From Bordetella parapertussis (GTDB taxonomy: Bacteria > Pseudomonadota > Gammaproteobacteria > Burkholderiales > Burkholderiaceae_C), in the NCBI GenBank assembly GCA_945878355.1, contig CAMCTC010000035.1, positions 1 to 45,384 on the forward strand: a stretch of 45,384 nucleotides of DNA. The letters run 5' to 3'. Position numbers and translations under genes: made by a program. Below the pieces are notes generated by a model that did not search any database, had not been told where the DNA came from, and saw only the letters and a program-made list of their open reading frames with translations. Within the stretch, counting starts at the first letter, position 1, and each line of letters begins with the position of its first letter. This document shows, in pieces, positions 41,401 through 45,384 of the stretch.

Positions 41401-42372
41401 TCAAGCGGCAATCGCCACCACACGGGTGATCGACCAGAAAGCCGCCACCGTGCCGATCACGTACAGCGCCACAGCCCGCCACGGCAGGCGCGAGGCATGG
41501 CGTGCCAGCACCGCGCTCAAGCCCCAGGCCGCGGCCACCACGCCCAGCTGACCGGCTTCGACGCCGAGGTTGAAGCTCAGCAGTGCGATCGAGACATGCT
41601 GCTCGGGCAGGCCGATGTCCTTGAGCGCACCGGCAAATCCCAGCCCATGCACCAGCCCGAACAAAAACGCCACCAGCGCCGGCCAGCGCCGGGTCAGGGT
41701 GTCGCGGTCATGCAGCGCTTCGGCAGCCACCAGCACGATGGACAAGGCAATGCAAGCCTCCACCGGCGGCGATCGCAACACCAGCCAGCCCAGCGCGCTG
41801 GACGCCAGCGTCAGGCTGTGGGCCAGCGTGAACGCGGTGATCGTGCCGACCAGTCGGCGCCTGAAACCCACCAGCAGCAACAGGCTGATCACGAACAACA
41901 GATGGTCGACGCCGGACAGGATGTGCTCAACGCCGAGCAAGCCATAGGCGCGCGCCACTTCGCCAGCGCCACGGCCGTCGCTCGCGGCGCCGAACAACTG
42001 CACCCGAGGCTGGCCGCTGGTCAGCGTGTAGACGCTGTTCGCACCATCGCGCCAGTGGATGCGCACGATGACTGCCGAACAGGCCTGGCCCACGCCTTGC
42101 ACGGACAAGTTGCCGACCAGACCCTGGCTGCAACGCAAGGCTTGGGCATCGCCGACGCATCCCTCGGGCCAAATCGGTGTCAGGTCCTCGGCCACCGGCT
42201 TGTTCTTGCCCGACACGCCCCAGCCCCAGACGAACTCTCCGGCTGCTGTCTCGCGCAGCGTCAGGTCGGCCAGGCTCATCTCATGCGCTGAAGCCTGCAG
42301 CGAAACACCCGTCAGCAATGCCAGCATGACCCAGCACAGGCGGCGCAACGTGCGCCCGACACACCCGCTCAC
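41401..42372 (-). CDS. HupE/UreJ family membrane protein
   Basis: 323 residues: signal peptide (cut near QASAHE), a 130-residue periplasmic domain, then six or seven membrane segments. Histidine motifs GVEHILSGVDHLLFV, FTLAHSLTLA and LVHGLGFAG are typical of HupE/UreJ_2, linked to nickel, cobalt or copper handling. The pairing with a PpiC-like isomerase and, downstream, a PCuAC-like remnant favours metal delivery across the envelope. Start overlaps the isomerase stop by four bases (ATGA). Confidence 0.87.
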   Translation of the reverse strand: MSGCVGRTLRRLCWVMLALLTGVSLQASAHEMSLADLTLRETAAGEFVWGWGVSGKNKPVAEDLTPIWPEGCVGDAQALRCSQGLVGNLSVQGVGQACSAVIVRIHWRDGANSVYTLTSGQPRVQLFGAASDGRGAGEVARAYGLLGVEHILSGVDHLLFVISLLLLVGFRRRLVGTITAFTLAHSLTLASSALGWLVLRSPPVEACIALSIVLVAAEALHDRDTLTRRWPALVAFLFGLVHGLGFAGALKDIGLPEQHVSIALLSFNLGVEAGQLGVVAAAWGLSAVLARHASRLPWRAVALYVIGTVAAFWSITRVVAIAA

Positions 42373-43250
42373 TTGGCGACCTCGGCTTCGCGAACCCGGT
42401 ATTTCTTGCCCATCTCGCGCACCGCGTGGGTCGTCAGCTCGGCCATCGTGCCGTCTTTCCAGTCACGGTAGACGGCTTCTTCGATCGCCTCGAACTGGGC
42501 CGGCACGCCAGGAACCACCTGCTCCAGCCGCACCACACGCAGACCGTCTGCGCTGGGAAGCGCCTGCCATCGGCCAGGAACGGCTTTTTCCAACGCGGCA
42601 GCGAAGCCCTCGCCATAGCCCTGCACCAGCTTGCTGCGCGGCCTGTCCTTGAACACCCGAAGGCTGCTGTCGACATCGCTCTTGCCGCGGCTATTGAGCG
42701 CTTCGACAAAAGGTTTCAGGGCCTCTGGCGTGCGGTCGATGCTGACGACCGCTTCCAGGAAGTCGACCCGCGACGGCGCGTCATAGCGCGCATGGCGGGC
42801 TTCGAACCACTGGCGCAGGCCTTCCCGGTCGATCTTGGGCAGACTCAGTCCGGACTGGGTCAGGCTCAAGGCCTTGAAGATCACCCGCTCGCGGATGCTG
42901 CTGTCGCCCCGGTCCAGACCCAGCGCCAGGCCTTCGCGGTACAGCACTTCGTTGTCAACCCAACGCTCGAGCAAGATCTTCAGGTCGGCTGCGCTGGGAT
43001 CGCGCTTCATGCCGGTCTTGAAAATCTCGGTCGATTCCTTCTTGACATCAGCGCTGATGACGATGGTCTGCGGGTCACCGTGTTGCGCGGTGATGACCTG
43101 GTCGGCACCGAACACCAGCGCGCCCAGCAGCAGGAAATGCAGCAAGGGTTCGCGCGCCAAGCGGCGCGAGGGCAGGTCTGCTGCGGCCAACCCTGAATTC
43201 GTCGAATTTTCGGAGGACATGGCGATCTTGTGGTCGATGGAACTGCTCAT
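42369..43250 (-). CDS. PpiC/SurA-like peptidyl-prolyl isomerase
   Basis: 293 residues with one N-terminal membrane anchor (LLHFLLLGALVFGADQV, about 36-52). The helical part (LLERWVDNEVLYREGLALGLDR) is a SurA N-like region; a parvulin-like C-terminal domain ends before KKYRVREAEVAK and is divergent, so catalysis is doubtful. Such proteins regularly precede HupE genes. Start could also be at MSSENST (eleven codons later). Confidence 0.78.
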   Translation of the reverse strand: MSSSIDHKIAMSSENSTNSGLAAADLPSRRLAREPLLHFLLLGALVFGADQVITAQHGDPQTIVISADVKKESTEIFKTGMKRDPSAADLKILLERWVDNEVLYREGLALGLDRGDSSIRERVIFKALSLTQSGLSLPKIDREGLRQWFEARHARYDAPSRVDFLEAVVSIDRTPEALKPFVEALNSRGKSDVDSSLRVFKDRPRSKLVQGYGEGFAAALEKAVPGRWQALPSADGLRVVRLEQVVPGVPAQFEAIEEAVYRDWKDGTMAELTTHAVREMGKKYRVREAEVAK

Positions 43251-43355
43251 GATGCTTGAAGGGTGGCGTGACGGATCAAGGCCGCTGTGCGGCCTGAGGC
43301 AGTGAATGCTTTGCGCCGGGCAGGCGAGCTTGCAACTCGCCGATCAACTCGCCGA

Positions 43356-43536
43356 TCAGCACACTTGGTGGCCTTCTGGCACGGCCTCAAGGTCGTTCAG
43401 GTTCTTGGCCGCGGTGAATCCCAGTGCCATCGCCTTCGTGACGGCGGGGGTTTCAGCGATATCACTGCCACCGCAAGCGGTCAGACCCACTCCGCCCAGC
43501 AAGACACCGCCGTGACGCTGGCGCCACCCATTTCAT
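43356..43536 (-). pseudogene. Frameshifted small Tat-type lipoprotein
   Basis: ATG 43536 begins MKWVAPASRR; removing one base near 43506 joins it to VLLGGVGLTACGGSDIAETP and continues to a stop at 43356 (ending EGHQVC). The joined product, about 58 residues, would have a twin-arginine signal and lipobox (LTAC). As sequenced the frame is broken. The 43251-43355 stretch has only a GGCCGC/GCGGCC hairpin (43280-43294) and a tandem CTCGCCGATCA repeat. Confidence 0.4.
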
Positions 43537-43591
43537 CAATTCGTCACATGCCAAAGGCGTAATGAGTCCTTTTCAAAAACCTGGACTCAAA

Positions 43592-45384
43592 ATGAAGATG
43601 AATGCACGTGCGATTGTGCTTGCTTTGAACCCTGTAATGGCCGGTTTGCTGTTGGCAGCTTGCGGTGGCGGTAGCGATGAGCCGACCGCGCAAGGACGAT
43701 TTGTTGATGGACCGGTCGCCGGGCTTGGTTACAGCACATCTGCTGGCATCACTGGCACCACCGATGCGAATGGAACCTTCAGCTACGGGGGCGGCACGCC
43801 TGCAGACAAGGTGAGCTTCAAGCTTGGCGGGCTCGCTTTGGGAACTGCCGCTGGGGCCAGTGTGATCACACCGTTGGACCTCGTGGCCGGTGCCACGGTG
43901 AGCGATGCACGCGTGCTCAACCGCCTGCAGTTGTTGCAGTCCTTGGACAGCGACAAAGACGTGGACAACGGCATCGTGATAGACACCGCTCTGGCCGCCA
44001 AACTCAACGACACGGTCAAACCCGACGAGACCGATGGCACCAAGTTCGAAGCCGCTTTGAAAGCCGCGCTGGGCACCACACCCGTGGCGCGCGGTCTGGC
44101 ACGCGAGAGCTTTGAGAGCAGCCTGGCCGCCATGGGCCGCAGCGTCACGACCGCGAAAGAAGCGATCAGTGGCGGCGATGTGGTGGTGAGCAAGCACCGC
44201 GTCAACGTGCCCACCAGCATGTATGTGCCCTACGAGGGAAACAATACCGAATTGAAGGCCGCGTTCCCCAAGGGATTCCCTCTGGCTGTGGGCTCGGCGA
44301 TGACGCTCAAGTCGGTCAACAGCGATGGCAGCATCGACTTTTACGTGCTGACAGACCGCGGCTCCAATGCCGACGGCCCCAATATCGTGGTGGGTACCAG
44401 CACGTACGGCACCAAGGTGTTTCCAGCCCCGGGTTTCACCCCCACTTTTGGTGTGCTGCGTCTGGCCAATGGCGTGGCCACAGTGACCAGCATCACGCCC
44501 ATGCTCAACGAAAAAGGTGGCAAGCTAACCGGCCTGCCACTGCCTGTTGGAACCCCGGGTTCGTCGGCTGAAGTGGCTTTGAACGAAGCGCTTCAGGCAT
44601 TGACCGGCGACCCCATGGGCCTGGACCCTGAAGGCATTGTGTTCGACAAGGCCAGCGGCAAGCTCTACATCTCCGACGAATATGGTCCGTTCATCGTCAA
44701 GGTGGACGTGGCCACGGGCAAGATAGAGGACCGTTTTGCCCCGGCCATCGCCGGCAGCACCGCCAGCAAGCCGGTGTTGCCCGCAGTATTGAACCTGCGC
44801 CGCGCCAACCGTGGCATGGAAGGCTTGGCCATGGACGCTGCAGGCGAACTGCACGGCCTGGTTCAAAGCCCGCTGGACGCCAAGGTGACGGCGGACGACG
44901 GCACATCGGTTTCGGTCAGCAAGACCGCGCTGTTCCTGCGCTGGCTGGTGTTGAATCCGGCCACCGGCGCGACCAAGACTTATGCCTTTCCGTTGAGCAA
45001 GACCGACTGGTCCAAGTCCGACACCGGACAGACCAAGATGGGCGACATAGCCTATGTTGCGCCTGGCAAGTTTCTGGCTATTGAGCAGGGCCTGAACGCA
45101 GCGGGCGTGCTGGTCAACAAGATCATGCTGGTGGAAATCCCTGTCGATGCGACAGACATCAATGCCATGGGTGCCGAGCTGGAAGCCAGCAGCGCCACCG
45201 CCAAGCCGGTCAAGGGTGTTGACTGGACCAAGGTCGTGCCGCTCAAGCGCACGCTGCTGCTGCAGCTCAACGATGCGGGTTGGCTTGCCGAGAAGGCTGA
45301 AGGCCTCACGGTGGTGAATGGCGACACGATTGCGTTGATCAACGACAACGACTTCGGCGTCACGCCCGCGTTGTTTGACGCCCA
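43592..45384 (+). CDS. Lipoprotein with phytase-like esterase domain, C-terminus beyond window
   Basis: 597 residues visible. Lipoprotein signal ending GLLLAACGGG. Residues 30-190 form a carboxypeptidase-like/beta-rich segment (GRFVDGPVAGLGYSTSAG, TDANGTFSYGGG) found in several exported proteins. From about residue 205 the phytase-like esterase domain (PF13449 type) begins: FYVLTDRGSNADGPN, GLDPEGIVFD, KLYISDEYGPFIVKVD, NRGMEGLAMD, AEGLTVVNGDTIALINDNDFG. The substrate is likely a phosphate ester or ester outside the cytoplasm; despite the position near phosphatase genes, no PhoB-like box was seen. The frame is open at the window end. Confidence 0.85.
   Translation, partial: MKMNARAIVLALNPVMAGLLLAACGGGSDEPTAQGRFVDGPVAGLGYSTSAGITGTTDANGTFSYGGGTPADKVSFKLGGLALGTAAGASVITPLDLVAGATVSDARVLNRLQLLQSLDSDKDVDNGIVIDTALAAKLNDTVKPDETDGTKFEAALKAALGTTPVARGLARESFESSLAAMGRSVTTAKEAISGGDVVVSKHRVNVPTSMYVPYEGNNTELKAAFPKGFPLAVGSAMTLKSVNSDGSIDFYVLTDRGSNADGPNIVVGTSTYGTKVFPAPGFTPTFGVLRLANGVATVTSITPMLNEKGGKLTGLPLPVGTPGSSAEVALNEALQALTGDPMGLDPEGIVFDKASGKLYISDEYGPFIVKVDVATGKIEDRFAPAIAGSTASKPVLPAVLNLRRANRGMEGLAMDAAGELHGLVQSPLDAKVTADDGTSVSVSKTALFLRWLVLNPATGATKTYAFPLSKTDWSKSDTGQTKMGDIAYVAPGKFLAIEQGLNAAGVLVNKIMLVEIPVDATDINAMGAELEASSATAKPVKGVDWTKVVPLKRTLLLQLNDAGWLAEKAEGLTVVNGDTIALINDNDFGVTPALFDA

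Noticed and set aside
43280..43294. GGCCGC-TGT-GCGGCC hairpin as a terminator
   Set aside because: No T-run follows on either strand and it lies upstream, not downstream, of the neighbouring genes.
1..45384. CRISPR arrays, tRNA or rRNA genes, prophage or transposase genes
   Set aside because: Looked for repeats with regular spacers, cloverleaf 3' ends and transposase or integrase motifs; none were seen.

Overview
The window is about 45 kb of GC-rich DNA from a betaproteobacterium. Codon use, gene content (TRAP transporter with a TatT subunit, HupE/PpiC pair, alanine/lysine-rich histone-like protein) and the dispersed repeats suggest a Burkholderiales genome of the Leptothrix/Rubrivivax/Methylibium type. 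That placement is an impression from the sequence, not a phylogenetic result. No tRNA, rRNA or CRISPR array was seen.

Layout. 1-5.8 kb: a leftward operon (MFS permease, Nudix hydrolase, M16 peptidase cut by the window edge), a nicotinamidase-like hydrolase, and a TTC38-like repeat protein lying between two perfect 102-bp direct repeats. 5.8-9.2 kb: a rightward set (ABM-domain protein, M20 peptidase, cupin) facing a COG3618-type amidohydrolase across a tandem pair of dispersed repeats. 9.4-12.1 kb: a VapBC-type toxin-antitoxin pair and an AAA ATPase bracketed by short direct repeats. 12.2-18.3 kb: a leftward operon (CoA-transferase/racemase family III, a Nudix-metallo-beta-lactamase fusion, a serine hydrolase) divergent from a Baeyer-Villiger monooxygenase. 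18.4-20.7 kb: gene wreckage (TonB-dependent receptor tail, metallophosphoesterase lacking its catalytic core, frameshifted antitoxin) plus one apparently intact toxin-antitoxin pair.

20.7-40.6 kb is the most interesting part. It holds phoD, a PhoA-type alkaline phosphatase, phosphatidylserine decarboxylase, a membrane-anchored class III PLP enzyme, an Mpo1-like membrane protein, a GT4 glycosyltransferase, an LplT-like lysolipid transporter, a PlcP-like metallophosphoesterase, a TatT/TatP/TRAP transporter, an OlsB-like ornithine acyltransferase and an MGDG-synthase-like glycosyltransferase. Upstream of most of these transcription units I find pairs of CTGTCA(T/C)-like heptamers with an 11-bp period, the layout of PhoB boxes. 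My reading is a phosphate-starvation membrane-lipid remodelling island: phosphatases scavenge phosphate, PlcP strips headgroups from phospholipids, and the two glycosyltransferases and OlsB build phosphorus-free replacements. The TRAP system cotranscribed with plcP and the PLP enzyme are the parts without a known role in such a pathway. The island is interrupted by a PIN/Phd toxin-antitoxin module between two diverged copies of the phoD 3' end.

40.6-45.4 kb: a small conserved-looking protein, an operon of a PpiC-like isomerase and HupE/UreJ followed by a broken PCuAC-type gene, a frameshifted small lipoprotein, and a lipoprotein with a phytase-like esterase domain that runs off the window.
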